In this document: piece after piece, positions 8,364 through 16,998 of the stretch
Layout of the letters: every line of letters starts with the position of its first letter
Numbering within the stretch: position 1 is the stretch's first letter
Assembly (NCBI GenBank): GCA_963783145.1
Contig: CAWAMM010000011.1
Coordinates: 417,555 to 481,554 of the forward strand
Source: DATGKG01 sp963783145
GTDB taxonomy: Bacteria; Desulfobacterota; Binatia; Binatales; Binataceae
Direction: 5' to 3'
Length of the DNA stretch: 64,000 bases
Translations under genes and position numbers: made by a program
The notes under the pieces: model-generated
The model's database searches: none
Told to the model about the DNA's origin: nothing
Seen by the model: the letters and a program-made list of their open reading frames with translations, nothing else

Positions 8364-9298
8364 TTAGCGGCGGCGTCGCCGCGCGCCGCCAGGCGTTCGC
8401 GCATCGCCCGATGCGGGCCCGGCAGCGAATAGCATACGAAGATTTTTGGTCGCAGTCAGCGGCAGCGAACTCACGCCCGGGACATCGCCGATCCAGCTCA
8501 TGACTGGGCCGACCAATAGCAGCGTGATTGCGATGGCAATTTTGATCGCCATCGAGGTGATCCTGCCATAGGCGCCTGCCTGCCGTTGTCCGGTGCGTTC
8601 CGCGTCCCATCCGATGACATCTGCTTGGCTAGGAAGCGGAGGAGCACGGTGGGGATGTTGATCGCCATCACCGCCAGACTGGTTACAATGAGCAGTATGA
8701 CGAACGGCTGATTCGACATCACCGACGTGATAGACTCATACAGTCGCGAGGTTTCCTTGGTCGAGAATTCCTCGCGTTCGCGCACGCCGCAGAGCAATGC
8801 CAGCGCGCTGCCGGCTACGATCAATACGCAAACCGCCCCGGTCATTTCGAAATCGAGACCTTTGGTAAAAAGATAAGTCGCAAGAAACGGCAGCAGCGCG
8901 CCGTACGCGGTCTCATGAAACTTGCGCGCAGTCAGCATCAGGAAGTAAGTCACCAGGAGCCATGCGAACAGCCCGCGATGCAGGTTCGGTGGCGAGAGCA
9001 GCAGGAAGTAGAAGAGCGCGATCGGGATCGCGGCGAGGAAAAACGGCCGCCGCCGTGCCATCTTAAAGCGCGCGCGGTCGGAAATATTGCCCACCAACGG
9101 ATCCGTCACCGCATCGAGTACCAAGGCGATGAAAAACGCCAACCCGGCCAGCGCTGGAGCGAGCCCCTTGCGGTCGGTATAGAAGTAGAGGAGGTGGAGT
9201 CCGATAAGTGTCGCGCAAAGATTCAGCCCGGTCTGGGCCTGCGAGTATGTTAGAATCGGGCGCAGCCCGATTTTTTCCGGCGCGTCGCCGAGTGCCAC
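8364..9298 (-). pseudogene. Degraded MFS sugar/cation-symporter-type transporter (MFS_2)
   Basis: The reading frame from GTG 9298 gives a good MFS_2 N terminus (YSQAQTGLNL, FFIALVLDAVTDPLVGNISD, KMARRRPFFLAAIP, then TARKFHETAYGALLPFL). It then jumps straight to a later helix: the usual TDYxERTRL loop and a helix after 'YGALLPFL' are missing. After VLLRFLAKQM the family sequence continues in another frame as WDAERTGQRQAGAYGRITS ... GPVMSWIGDV (to about 8390), with the helices normally between also missing. Two internal deletions plus a frameshift make this a true pseudogene, not a sequencing slip. Related intact transporters move glycosides or lysophospholipids. Confidence 0.8.
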
Positions 9299-9323
9299 AG
9301 GTTCAGGAATCTAACTGATCGCC

Positions 9324-10013
9324 GTGAGTATAAGAAATCCAACACGATACGCACGCACCGCGCTGACGGTCGCATTCGCGCTGGCAGCTTCGATGCAACC
9401 GCTTATCGGATGCTCGATGCTTAAAAAGGGCCCGGCCCCGGTGGAAGCGATCACAGTTGACGATCAGACCCCGTTGCCTGCGACGCCCGCCTCGATCCAG
9501 ATTTCCTACGCCAAACCTGACGACACCCTCAAGTCGGTGGTGGTGAGTACCTTCACCGGCGCGAATGTTCTACGCACGGTCAACGAGGGCGACGGCGAGG
9601 CCTCGGTGGTCCGCTTTGACGGCGGTGTGCCGATTTGGAAATTCCACGCGAATCGAAGCTTGCTCATTCCGCTGAGCAAGACTCCCGCTCACATCACCAG
9701 CGTGGACTACGGCAAGGTGCCTTCGGGCTTCGTGCAGGATATGCCTGAGGCTGGCCCTCCTCCGCCACTGGATCCGGGTGGGTACTACATTTTCGCAATC
9801 GAGCGCGCCTCGGGCGCGACCAGCTACCAGGCGGTGCGCGTGAGGTCCGACCTGACGCTGCAAGCCTACGACGCAGACCCGCGCGCGGGTACCAGCTACA
9901 AGCTGTGTTGCGATGTCTCCTCGGATTTCGCCGAGCCAACTCCTGAGAACGGGGTGGTTCAACCCGAGAATATACCGGCCTCCGCTTCGCCCGATTCAGA
10001 CCAGCAACCATAA
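9324..10013 (+). CDS. Putative lipoprotein of unknown function
   Basis: 229 residues starting at GTG 9324. The N terminus has positive residues, a hydrophobic stretch and a lipobox-like LIGC at about residues 27-30, so it is probably lipid-anchored in the envelope. The mature part is rich in beta-branched residues and Pro, with a GGYYIFAIERASG segment that suggests a beta-sandwich; the tail is acidic and Pro/Ser-rich. No family is recognised. It diverges from the broken MFS gene and precedes an AT-rich promoter region. Confidence 0.6.
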   Translation: MSIRNPTRYARTALTVAFALAASMQPLIGCSMLKKGPAPVEAITVDDQTPLPATPASIQISYAKPDDTLKSVVVSTFTGANVLRTVNEGDGEASVVRFDGGVPIWKFHANRSLLIPLSKTPAHITSVDYGKVPSGFVQDMPEAGPPPPLDPGGYYIFAIERASGATSYQAVRVRSDLTLQAYDADPRAGTSYKLCCDVSSDFAEPTPENGVVQPENIPASASPDSDQQP

Positions 10014-10077
10014 TTCATCAAAATGCATTTTCCCTTTAATTTCGTATAGTTATCACCAGTTCTGAATATATCCTCAG

Positions 10078-10126
10078 TTATGATTTCACAATCGTTATTG
10101 ACTCACAATTCATAAACGACTATTTT
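10078..10126 (+). promoter_or_regulatory. Promoter and possible operator before the TetR/diiron operon
   Basis: In an unusually AT-rich gap, TTGACT (10098-10103) and TATTTT (10121-10126) are spaced by exactly 17 bases, a good sigma-70 match. The ATG at 10137 is only 10 bases further, giving a leaderless or near-leaderless transcript. The promoter lies within a loose dyad, TTATGA at 10078-10083 and TCATAA at 10110-10115, which could be the binding site of the TetR protein it drives. The operator is speculative. Confidence 0.42.
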
Positions 10127-10136
10127 CTCACTCCTG

Positions 10137-10748
10137 ATGACAGCTTCGGCACGCCAGATTCATGAGGGTTCCAATCGCTTCGATCGCCGGCGCGAGAAGA
10201 CCCGCGTCGATTTGCTGGCCGCGGCCGAGCGCGTCATCGCAAGCAAGGGATACCATCAGACCCGCATCGCCGACATCGCCACCGAAGCCGACGTCGGGCT
10301 CGGCACCTTCTACCTGCACTTCAAAACCAAGAACGAAATTTTTATCGAGCTGATCGAGACCGGCGCCGCCGAGCTGCGCGCCGAAGTTAATGCCGCGAAA
10401 GCCGGGGTCGAAAGCGTCGAGGACAAACTGCGCATCACCATCGATACCATCCTCGAGGCGGCGGCGGAGCATCCCGAGCAGTTTCGCATCGTGTTCGGGC
10501 ACGGTCCGGCGTTTCTCGATCTGATGGTGCGGGTGCATGAGATGTTTATCGAGGACCTGCGCCGCGACTTCGAGCCGACCCTTGGTGAGCGTGCCAACGC
10601 GGTCGCGAACCTCACCATCGGCATGCTTTCGCAGGCGGTGTCCTGGCTGCTGGAGCGCACCGATCTGCCGCTGGCTGAGATTAAGCAACTCACGGTCAAT
10701 TTTGCGCTGGGCGGCCTGGGGCGTGCCGCGCAGAGCAATCGACAATAA
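10137..10748 (+). CDS. TetR/AcrR family transcriptional regulator
   Basis: 203 residues. The N-terminal helix-turn-helix is typical: RVDLLAAAERVIASKGYHQT, then IADIATEADVGLGTFYLHFKTKNEIF at about residues 40-65. The ligand-binding half is helical (YLHF...EHPEQFRIVFGHGPAF) and resembles regulators of fatty-acid or hydrocarbon genes, but the ligand is unknown. It is 41 bases upstream of the diiron protein on the same strand, so that gene is its likely target together with itself. Confidence 0.9.
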   Translation: MTASARQIHEGSNRFDRRREKTRVDLLAAAERVIASKGYHQTRIADIATEADVGLGTFYLHFKTKNEIFIELIETGAAELRAEVNAAKAGVESVEDKLRITIDTILEAAAEHPEQFRIVFGHGPAFLDLMVRVHEMFIEDLRRDFEPTLGERANAVANLTIGMLSQAVSWLLERTDLPLAEIKQLTVNFALGGLGRAAQSNRQ

Positions 10749-10789
10749 TTTTTCGCCGCCACGGCGGCACTCACGGAGGTTTCGTCGCG

Positions 10790-11788
10790 ATGCACAACAC
10801 GGTCAGGACTGAAATTCACACCCCACTCGACAGCATTTTCCATTGGGACTATGACGTCCAGCTTCCACAGATAGACCGGCTGTATGAGAATGCGAAGCGC
10901 GATCAATGGAACGCGACCACGCAACTTGACTGGAACAAGCCCATCGAGCGCGAAGTCCTGGACATGACGCAGATGCCGATGTTTCAGACCGAGCTCTACA
11001 AATCGCTCAGCGCCGGGAAGAAAGAGGAACTCGCGCGCAAGTTCGCGGCCTGGCGGCTCTCGCAATTCCTGCACGGCGAGCAGGGCGCGCTGATGGTATG
11101 CGGTCAGCTCGTCGACGCGGTGCCCGATCTGGATTCCAAGATGTGCGCGGCCGCGCAGGTGATGGACGAAGCGCGCCACGTCGAGGTCTTCCGCAAGTAC
11201 ATCCAGAAGCTCGACAAGATTTATCCGATCGATCCGACTCTCGCGCGCCTGCTCACCGGCATCATGGAGCAGGATAACTGGGAGTCTAAGTATGTCGGCA
11301 TGCAGCTGATTGCCGAGGGCCTCGCGATCGCGGCCTTTCGCTTCATGCAGCATGAGTCGAAAGACGCCTTACTGAAGGAGATGCTCGAGTACGTCATCAA
11401 AGATGAATCCCGCCACGTCGGCTTCGGCGTGCTGGCGCTGCGCGACGGGATCAAGAAGCTGGCTCCGAAAGAACGCATCGAGCTGGAAGACTTCTGCTTC
11501 ACCGCATGCGACATGATGGTGACCAAGGTGGAAGACGGCGTTCCGCGCGACGGGTTTCTTTCCGGCATGTCGGTGTTCGAGGAGGTCGGTATCTCGGCGA
11601 GCGATCTCGACCTCGAAATGAAGCGCAATCCGGCATGGGCCGAGGCGGAAGCGGACATGGAAAAGAAATTCAACTCGTTCCTGTTCGTGGACACCATCAT
11701 CCCGAACTTGAAGGGACTGGGCCTGATGAACGAGCGCACCGAGCCGCGATATCGGGAGCTCGGGGTGCTGGAGATGTACGCGGGCTAA
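10790..11788 (+). CDS. Ferritin-like diiron protein (R2-like/AurF-like oxygenase candidate)
   Basis: 332 residues, with CGGAGG ahead of the ATG. The four-helix bundle shows six carboxylate/His ligands in diiron order: E97 (HGEQGA), E127 and H130 (DEARH), E176 (IAEGLA), E206 and H209 (DESRH). This matches ferritin-like and AurF/R2-like proteins that activate O2. In related genomes similar proteins are annotated only as 'ferritin-like domain'. Substrate unknown; the adjoining TetR gene suggests an inducible oxidation of a small hydrophobic compound. A strong terminator follows. Confidence 0.82.
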   Translation: MHNTVRTEIHTPLDSIFHWDYDVQLPQIDRLYENAKRDQWNATTQLDWNKPIEREVLDMTQMPMFQTELYKSLSAGKKEELARKFAAWRLSQFLHGEQGALMVCGQLVDAVPDLDSKMCAAAQVMDEARHVEVFRKYIQKLDKIYPIDPTLARLLTGIMEQDNWESKYVGMQLIAEGLAIAAFRFMQHESKDALLKEMLEYVIKDESRHVGFGVLALRDGIKKLAPKERIELEDFCFTACDMMVTKVEDGVPRDGFLSGMSVFEEVGISASDLDLEMKRNPAWAEAEADMEKKFNSFLFVDTIIPNLKGLGLMNERTEPRYRELGVLEMYAG

Positions 11789-11801
11789 GACCTAACCCTG
11801 A

Positions 11802-11823
11802 CCCCTTCCCGAATGGGAAGGGG
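11802..11823. repeat. Short perfect hairpin CCCCTTCCC/GGGAAGGGG
   Basis: Nine-base arms with a GAAT loop directly after the diiron gene. It lacks a following T run and sits 24 bases before a true terminator, so it may be a dispersed small palindrome or may stabilise the mRNA end. Confidence 0.5.
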
Positions 11824-11847
11824 CAAAGAGAGCATTCATTTAAATAG

Positions 11848-11880
11848 AGCGGGTGCGCATCGCGCACCCGCTTCTTTTTT
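11848..11880 (+). terminator. Strong Rho-independent terminator
   Basis: A ten-base perfect stem (AGCGGGTGCG at 11848-11857 with CGCACCCGCT at 11863-11872), five-base loop and then TCTTTTTT. It ends the TetR/diiron operon and insulates vapBC. Confidence 0.9.
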
Positions 11881-11881
11881 G

Positions 11882-11923
11882 CCTTACCACGATGTAAGGA
11901 ATATCATCTCAAGGTAAGGAATA
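11882..11923 (+). promoter_or_regulatory. Candidate VapB operator: CCTTAC/GTAAGG dyad plus third half-site
   Basis: CCTTAC (11882-11887) and GTAAGG (11894-11899) form a dyad with a six-base spacer. GTAAGGAATA recurs in direct orientation at 11894-11903 and 11914-11923, exactly 20 bases (two helix turns) apart and ending 6 bases before the vapB ATG. This spacing is what an AbrB-fold VapB dimer binding its own promoter would need. The second copy also supplies the AAGGA ribosome site. Confidence 0.5.
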
Positions 11924-11928
11924 ATCAA

Positions 11929-12180
11929 ATGGCAGAGTCCACCATAACCAGCAAGGGACAAACTACGATTCCGGTTGAAATCCGACGTCACTTGAAACTG
12001 AAGCCCGGCGACCGCATCCAATTTTTTGTCGAACCGAACGGTAGGGTAGTTCTGATTCCGCGAAATTTGGACATTAGATCATTGAAAGGAATGCTGGGAC
12101 CGGCGCCGCGCCGCCTCTCGATCGAGGAAATGGACGCGGCGATTCGCAAAGAAGCGGTAAGACGAGCCCTGCGTAAATGA
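11929..12180 (+). CDS. vapB: AbrB/MazE/SpoVT-fold antitoxin, VapB type
   Basis: 83 residues. The swapped-hairpin DNA-binding fold fills residues 1-45 (STITSKGQTTIPVEIRRHLKLKPGD, then VVLIPRN), and a short C-terminal helix (LSIEEMDAAIRKEAVRR) is the usual toxin-binding tail. Its TGA overlaps the ATG of the PIN toxin gene by four bases. It would neutralise the toxin and repress the operon through the repeats just upstream. Confidence 0.9.
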   Translation: MAESTITSKGQTTIPVEIRRHLKLKPGDRIQFFVEPNGRVVLIPRNLDIRSLKGMLGPAPRRLSIEEMDAAIRKEAVRRALRK

Positions 12181-12569
12181 AAGGAATCGACACCAATGTC
12201 TTGCTGCGTTATTTGGTCGAGGATGACGCCGATCAGGCAAGGCGGGCCGCGCGATTCTTACTCGAAGAATGCACGGTTGAAGATCCGGGCCTCGTAAATC
12301 GAGTGGTGTTATGCGAGTTGGTCTGGGTGCTCCACTCCGGGTACGGGTATTCGCGTGTCGAAGTGGTGCACGCGCTCGACGCCATCATGAGTGCAGCCCA
12401 GTTGAACGTCGAAGACCGCCACGAGGCGGCGGAAGCGGTCGACGCGTACCGAAACGGTGCCGACTTTGCCGATGGATTGATCGCGGCCGTCAATCGCCGT
12501 CTTGGATGCGAGCATACCGTGACGTTCGATCGCAAAGCATCGCGCCGGCCGGGTTTCATTGCGCTGTAG
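12177..12569 (+). CDS. vapC: PIN-domain ribonuclease toxin, VapC type
   Basis: 130 residues, the normal VapC length. The acidic PIN catalytic residues are in place: Asp in KGIDTNVLLRYL, Glu in LCELVWVL, Asp in GADFADGLIAA and Asp in TVTFDRKA. VapC toxins cleave specific RNAs, often initiator tRNA or the sarcin-ricin loop. Start overlaps the vapB stop (ATGA). Unlike the HigBA-like locus at 33.6-34.3 kb, this pair is intact. Confidence 0.9.
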   Translation: MKGIDTNVLLRYLVEDDADQARRAARFLLEECTVEDPGLVNRVVLCELVWVLHSGYGYSRVEVVHALDAIMSAAQLNVEDRHEAAEAVDAYRNGADFADGLIAAVNRRLGCEHTVTFDRKASRRPGFIAL

Positions 12570-12639
12570 GTACACTCGGGCGGGCCGGGCGGTAGATCGC
12601 GCACTCCTCTCTACGCCTATTGACAGCTAGTCAAGGACG

Positions 12640-14798
12640 GTGTTTGTTGACTTGTGGCAGGAAATGTTTGCGCCCTCGATTGAAACACTGTTTGTCAGCA
12701 CATTGAGGTCGAAGCCCCACCGCAGATGGTTCCTGGCTATATCCGCGAACGTCTTTGTCGCAGTTGCGATTGCGGGATGCGCCCCCACTCCCGTTTACGT
12801 TCCGCAAGTGATTTCAGCTCCGATGGCTGCGGCGCAGGCCTCGCCGCCACCGCGTTCTGTGAATGCCCCAGGGCTCGATCTATGCCCTTTGCCAAATATC
12901 GCACCCGCAGACTTGCGCTCGAAGCCCGGTTACGTTGAGTTCGCCGTCTCCCCCATCGATGCGAAGGGCAGTCCGATTCTTCACCTCACACAATCGGATT
13001 TCCTGGTAAGCGAGGGTTCCGCGTCGTATCCGATTGCCCACTTCAGCGAAAACCCCGGTCAGCGGACGCCAGCTTCGATCATCATCATCGATGATGCCTC
13101 TGCGACGATGTCTGATAAGACAAATATCCGAACCGCAAATTCAAGAGCTCGAGCCGCACTCGATAAGAATGGAGACGCTATCAACGAGTGCGACGAGGTC
13201 GGCGTCGTAACCGTCGGGGGCAGATACTCGCCATATTTCAAACCGGAACTACTTGGTGAGCGGGACCCCCGTTGCTCCCGGAGGTCAGCCTGCTGCAACC
13301 GTTCACCACCAATAGTGCATCAGCGATCTCCAAAATGGAGAACGTCATTCCATGGGGAGCGGACCATTTGCCTGACGGCATCAAGCTCGGGATGTCGCAG
13401 CTTGAAACTTCGCACTACCCGGTCCGCGCACTGGTGATAGTGACCGATGGTCTCGATCGAGTCGCGGTCGACGCCACAATCCCGATTTTGGAAGAGGCAC
13501 GCGCGGAAGGTATCGGTGTATGGGTTATCGGGGTCGGAGATGTCGATTCGAGTCGAAACGCGTCGGGATCACCGGATCAAATGTCGCGCCTGCAAGTTGT
13601 TTCTTCAGTAAAGCGTCTTGCAGAGGCGGGAGGCGGGCGAGTGCTCTTAGCGCAGCCGGTCGAAGAAGATTTCGGAACGTCCCTGGGGCAGGCTATCGCC
13701 ACTGTCGGTGAGCAGGTAGGGCAAGGATATTCGATCGGCGTATTGGCCTCGCCGCCGAATCCGACGCCACACGTCGTTCTCGCGAAGCCGGAGGGAACAA
13801 CGTTGCGCACCGCAGTCGTTCCACCGAAGCTCCTCGCCGATGCGGCGTCGCGACCTGCACCGCTCCTTGATCCCCAATGCATCGCCAGCGAAAGGTTGTC
13901 AGTGCCTCCGCCCCCGGTCAGCTCGAAACCCGGCTTTAGGCTGGTGCGAATCGCGGTGATGGATGCGACCGGAAAGACCGTGCCGGGCCTGCAGCAGTCA
14001 GACTTCTTGGTTTCGACGGATTCGCGGCGAGCCTCAGTCGTCTACCTTTATGAGAATTCTGCAGCAACCGCGAAGTCCCTGGTCATCGCGATCGATTCCT
14101 CGGAGAGCATGGGGCCTAAACTGGAAACTGTGCGTAGGGAATTTGGAAAATTGATAACCGGGCTCAACCGTTGCGATGAGGTGGCGCTGGTGGCCTTTAG
14201 AGGCAAAACGTTCATGCTCCAGAAATCGACCACCGACCATCCTTTGGTTGTCAAGCAGTTGGGTCTGCTCGACGCCGAGGGAGCCACCGCACTCTACGAC
14301 GCGATCGATCAAAGTCTGAGGATTCTTTCCAAGGCTAACTATCGCGATCGCGCGCTGATTCTTGTGACCGACGGTATGGACAATTCCAGTCTGAATTCCC
14401 GGGACCAGGTCCTTAGCGCGGCCGCTTCGAAGCAGGTCCCAATATATGCGATTGGCATCCGTGTCACACCGGAATCATTGGGAGCAAGGATGGGCGTGAT
14501 CCTGCTGGGAAGTGCCTCCAAAGATGCTGTCGACAGTGAAACGCTCAACGACATCGCTGCGCGGACGGATGGCACCAGCGCTATCGTCCCGCCAATGAGC
14601 GAGGATCAAGGCAAAGGATTTGCAAAAGCTGTCGCGGATTTGGGAGTCACGCTCAACAGCGGATATGAAGTCGGATTTGTTGCGTCGGCGCCGGGTGCTA
14701 CCCCGACCTTCGCAGTTGCAAATCACCCCGACTATGTAGTTCGTATCGTCGATGCGCCGTCCGCATCGAACGAAACGATCTCCGCCGCGAACCCGTAG
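12640..14798 (+). pseudogene. Two-VWFA-domain lipoprotein, interrupted by a one-base frameshift
   Basis: The first part (GTG 12640 to about 13266) encodes an N terminus with a lipobox (AIAGC) and the first half of a VWFA-like unit (SDFLVSEG, SIIIIDDASATMS, CDEVGVVTVGG). At the CCCCC run near 13266-13270 the sense passes to the next frame (LPEVSLLQPF onward), which finishes unit 1 (ALVIVTDGLD) and encodes unit 2 complete (SDFLVSTDS, LVIAIDSSESMGPK with the DxSxS metal site, CDEVALVAF, ALILVTDGMDN), ending at 14798. One extra C restores a single protein of about 719 residues. Unit 1 has a poor metal site (DDASATM). Function unknown; such proteins resemble 'VWFA-related' secreted proteins. Could be an assembly error. 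Confidence 0.72.
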
Positions 14799-14810
14799 CA
14801 ACTGCCCCGT

Positions 14811-15299
14811 TTATGCGCGCGGCGGCTTCAGCGTCAGCGCGTAGATCGGTTCCTTGAACATCGGATCCACGTCGCCGGTCAGCTCGAAGCCGAGGCTTTG
14901 GTACAACGCCGCGGCGTTGTCGTTGCCGCGAAAGCAGGTCAGCTTGATGACGCGGCACTTGGGGTAGCGCTGCCGGATCATCTCCAGCGCCAGCTTCATC
15001 GCGGCGCGGCCGTATCCGCGGCCCTGATAGATCGCATCGATCATGATGTCATCGATCCAGTAATCCTCGAAGCTCGCGGCGTCGCACACCAGCGTCACAT
15101 AGCCGACGATGGTATCGCCGTCGTTGATAACCATCGGTGAGTATTCGTAGCGGTCGCCGTATTTGCGTACGTAGCAGCTCGCGAGCGACCACGCCGGAGT
15201 GGCGACGAAACTTTCCTGCCCGGGGCGGGTGCTCAAACGCAGCATGGCCCGAAAGTTGTCGCGATCGACGGGCTTCAGTTGCACCTGCATCTTACTCAT
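14811..15299 (-). CDS. GNAT family N-acetyltransferase
   Basis: 162 residues. The acetyl-CoA loop is QGRGYGRAAMKLALEMI at about residues 90-106, preceded by the WIDDIMIDAIY strand and followed by KLTCFRGNDNAAALYQSLGFELTG, the classic GNAT C-terminal half. The overall form is close to diamine/spermidine acetyltransferases, but the substrate is not readable. It starts 4 bases after the stop of the VWA gene on the same strand, so they form one transcript. Confidence 0.85.
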   Translation of the reverse strand: MSKMQVQLKPVDRDNFRAMLRLSTRPGQESFVATPAWSLASCYVRKYGDRYEYSPMVINDGDTIVGYVTLVCDAASFEDYWIDDIMIDAIYQGRGYGRAAMKLALEMIRQRYPKCRVIKLTCFRGNDNAAALYQSLGFELTGDVDPMFKEPIYALTLKPPRA

Positions 15300-15303
15300 G
15301 ACG

Positions 15304-16914
15304 CTAGCGGCCCTGGACGTTGAGGAAAATGTCGCGAGTGCCTTCGGCGCTGAGCTGCTTTATCGAGGTGATGCGATCGCTGAACTGCGCCAGCGTCGAC
15401 AGCTCGCTCGAACCGACGTCGACCAGCACCGCGAAAATCGAAAAATCCAGCTCGTCCTTGCGCTCCTTCAGATGCGCGAGCCATTGCGGGCTGACCTGGC
15501 ATTCGCCGTCGGTGATGATGACGATGTCGGCGCGCTTGAGTTTCTTCTCCTCGATCAGATCCATCGCGGCGTCGATGGGCGCCTCGAAGTCGGTGCCGCC
15601 GCCGGGAAAATATTCCGCCAGCTCCAGCACCTTGCTCATCTCGGGCTGATAGCGCCGCTCGCGATTGAGGTCGAGCACCTTGACTACGTTGCTCGAGGAG
15701 AACATCACCGCGCGAAACAGTCGCCGCTGCCGCCGCGCGATATCCATCAGGGTGAGGCTCACGGCCTTCGACCACAACTCCTTCTGCCCCTCCATCGAGG
15801 AGCTTACGTCGACGCACACCACCATCGGCCCCTTATGCTTCTGCTCGTCGTCCTGAAGGCGGTATTGAAGGATGGAACCTTCGAGCAGGCGGCGATGGAA
15901 GTCGTGGCGCAGTATCGGATGATGCATCGCGACCAGCTCCGAAGGGATCATCCTGCCGAGGTCCGAGCCACGCTCGACGTCGTAAGCCTCCGCGACGCCG
16001 CGCTCCAGCGTGCGTTTGCGAATCGCACGCGCATCCTGCTTGAAGCGGCCGACCATCCGCGCCAGCTCGCCCAGCTTCTTGTTGCGCGCGAGCCGGCGTC
16101 CGAGTTCGAGCCGCTCGCCGGCCGGCATCTTGCCGCCCTGGCCGAACTCGCGGCTAAAGGCGTGGCTGTCCTCGGTCGCCTGATCGATCTCATTGGCGAG
16201 CTCGGCCGCGCGCAGCTCCATTCGCTTGAGCTGACTCAAGTCGCCGTTCTTGATGTCGTTTTCGACCTGGCGCGCCTTCTGATTGATGCGCGCCTCGGAA
16301 ACCTTGGCAGCATTCTCCGCGGCGTCGGCGAGCTTGGCGATTTTTTCCTTCAACTCCGCATCCGCCTCGGGCTCGCCTTCCTTGGGAGGACCTTCCGCAT
16401 CCTCTTTCATCTGCTCGACATTCTTGAGCGCGTCGGCGCGTTCCTTGAGGTCCTCCTCCTGATGCGCGAGGTCCCACAGATCGAGCATGTCCTTGCGATT
16501 GACGATGCGCTCGCTGCGCACCATCTCGAGGACCTGCTCGCCGAGCACGATCGCCGCGATGGCGGCTTTATCTTCTTCCAGCAGGGTGCGGTTCTTGAGC
16601 GCCTCGAAGGTGGGCGACGGCACCAGTTGGTCGAGAATCGTGCGATTGAGGATGGCCGAGCGGCGGACCGCGTCAGGTTTCTGAAAAATCAGGTTGTATT
16701 TGAAGAGCGAGAAAAAGAGGTCCTGCAGGAGCGCATCGAAATGCGGGATCAACTCGCCGCCCGATTCGGCCAGTTTGGCGAGCGAGGGTGCGCTGGTGCG
16801 AATCTCGTTCCAGGCGCGGCGATCGTAGCTGTCGCTTTCGAGCCACGAGATCGCGTCGGGGACCGTGGGGATGTAAAGCTTGCGCGGCTTTACGGTTTTG
16901 GGTTTGCGCGCCAT
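15304..16914 (-). CDS. VWA domain protein of the ViaA/CoxE type
   Basis: 536 residues. The N-terminal half is helical and highly charged (about residues 150-260 are Glu/Lys/Ala-rich and likely coiled coil). The C-terminal VWA domain starts near residue 350 with the metal site DVSSSM, then a Thr in GGGTDFEAPID and VIITDGEC. E. coli ViaA is similar in size and order and works with the MoxR AAA+ ATPase RavA as a chaperone-like pair. No MoxR ATPase gene is present in this window, which is unusual for the family. The gene heads a two-gene unit with the GNAT. Confidence 0.82.
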   Translation of the reverse strand: MARKPKTVKPRKLYIPTVPDAISWLESDSYDRRAWNEIRTSAPSLAKLAESGGELIPHFDALLQDLFFSLFKYNLIFQKPDAVRRSAILNRTILDQLVPSPTFEALKNRTLLEEDKAAIAAIVLGEQVLEMVRSERIVNRKDMLDLWDLAHQEEDLKERADALKNVEQMKEDAEGPPKEGEPEADAELKEKIAKLADAAENAAKVSEARINQKARQVENDIKNGDLSQLKRMELRAAELANEIDQATEDSHAFSREFGQGGKMPAGERLELGRRLARNKKLGELARMVGRFKQDARAIRKRTLERGVAEAYDVERGSDLGRMIPSELVAMHHPILRHDFHRRLLEGSILQYRLQDDEQKHKGPMVVCVDVSSSMEGQKELWSKAVSLTLMDIARRQRRLFRAVMFSSSNVVKVLDLNRERRYQPEMSKVLELAEYFPGGGTDFEAPIDAAMDLIEEKKLKRADIVIITDGECQVSPQWLAHLKERKDELDFSIFAVLVDVGSSELSTLAQFSDRITSIKQLSAEGTRDIFLNVQGR

Positions 16915-16943
16915 CGCGCGATCAGCTTACCGGATAAATGAGA

Positions 16944-16975
16944 AGCAGGGCTACGACTTTCGTCATAGCCCTGCT
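16944..16975 (-). terminator. Hairpin after the triple-domain protein
   Basis: AGCAGGGCTACGAC and its near-complement (one G-T type mismatch) form a 14-base stem with a TTTC loop between the stop of the gene at 16999 and the start of the VWA gene. The T run after it on the minus strand is weak (TTCTCATTT). Probably terminates the upstream minus-strand gene. Confidence 0.5.
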
Positions 16976-16998
16976 CACCTGCAGAGATTCGAACAGCC

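Noticed and set aside
15199..16941. A 580-codon open frame on the plus strand opposite the ViaA-like gene
   Set aside because: Antisense shadow; the minus strand has a clear VWA domain and a proper start.
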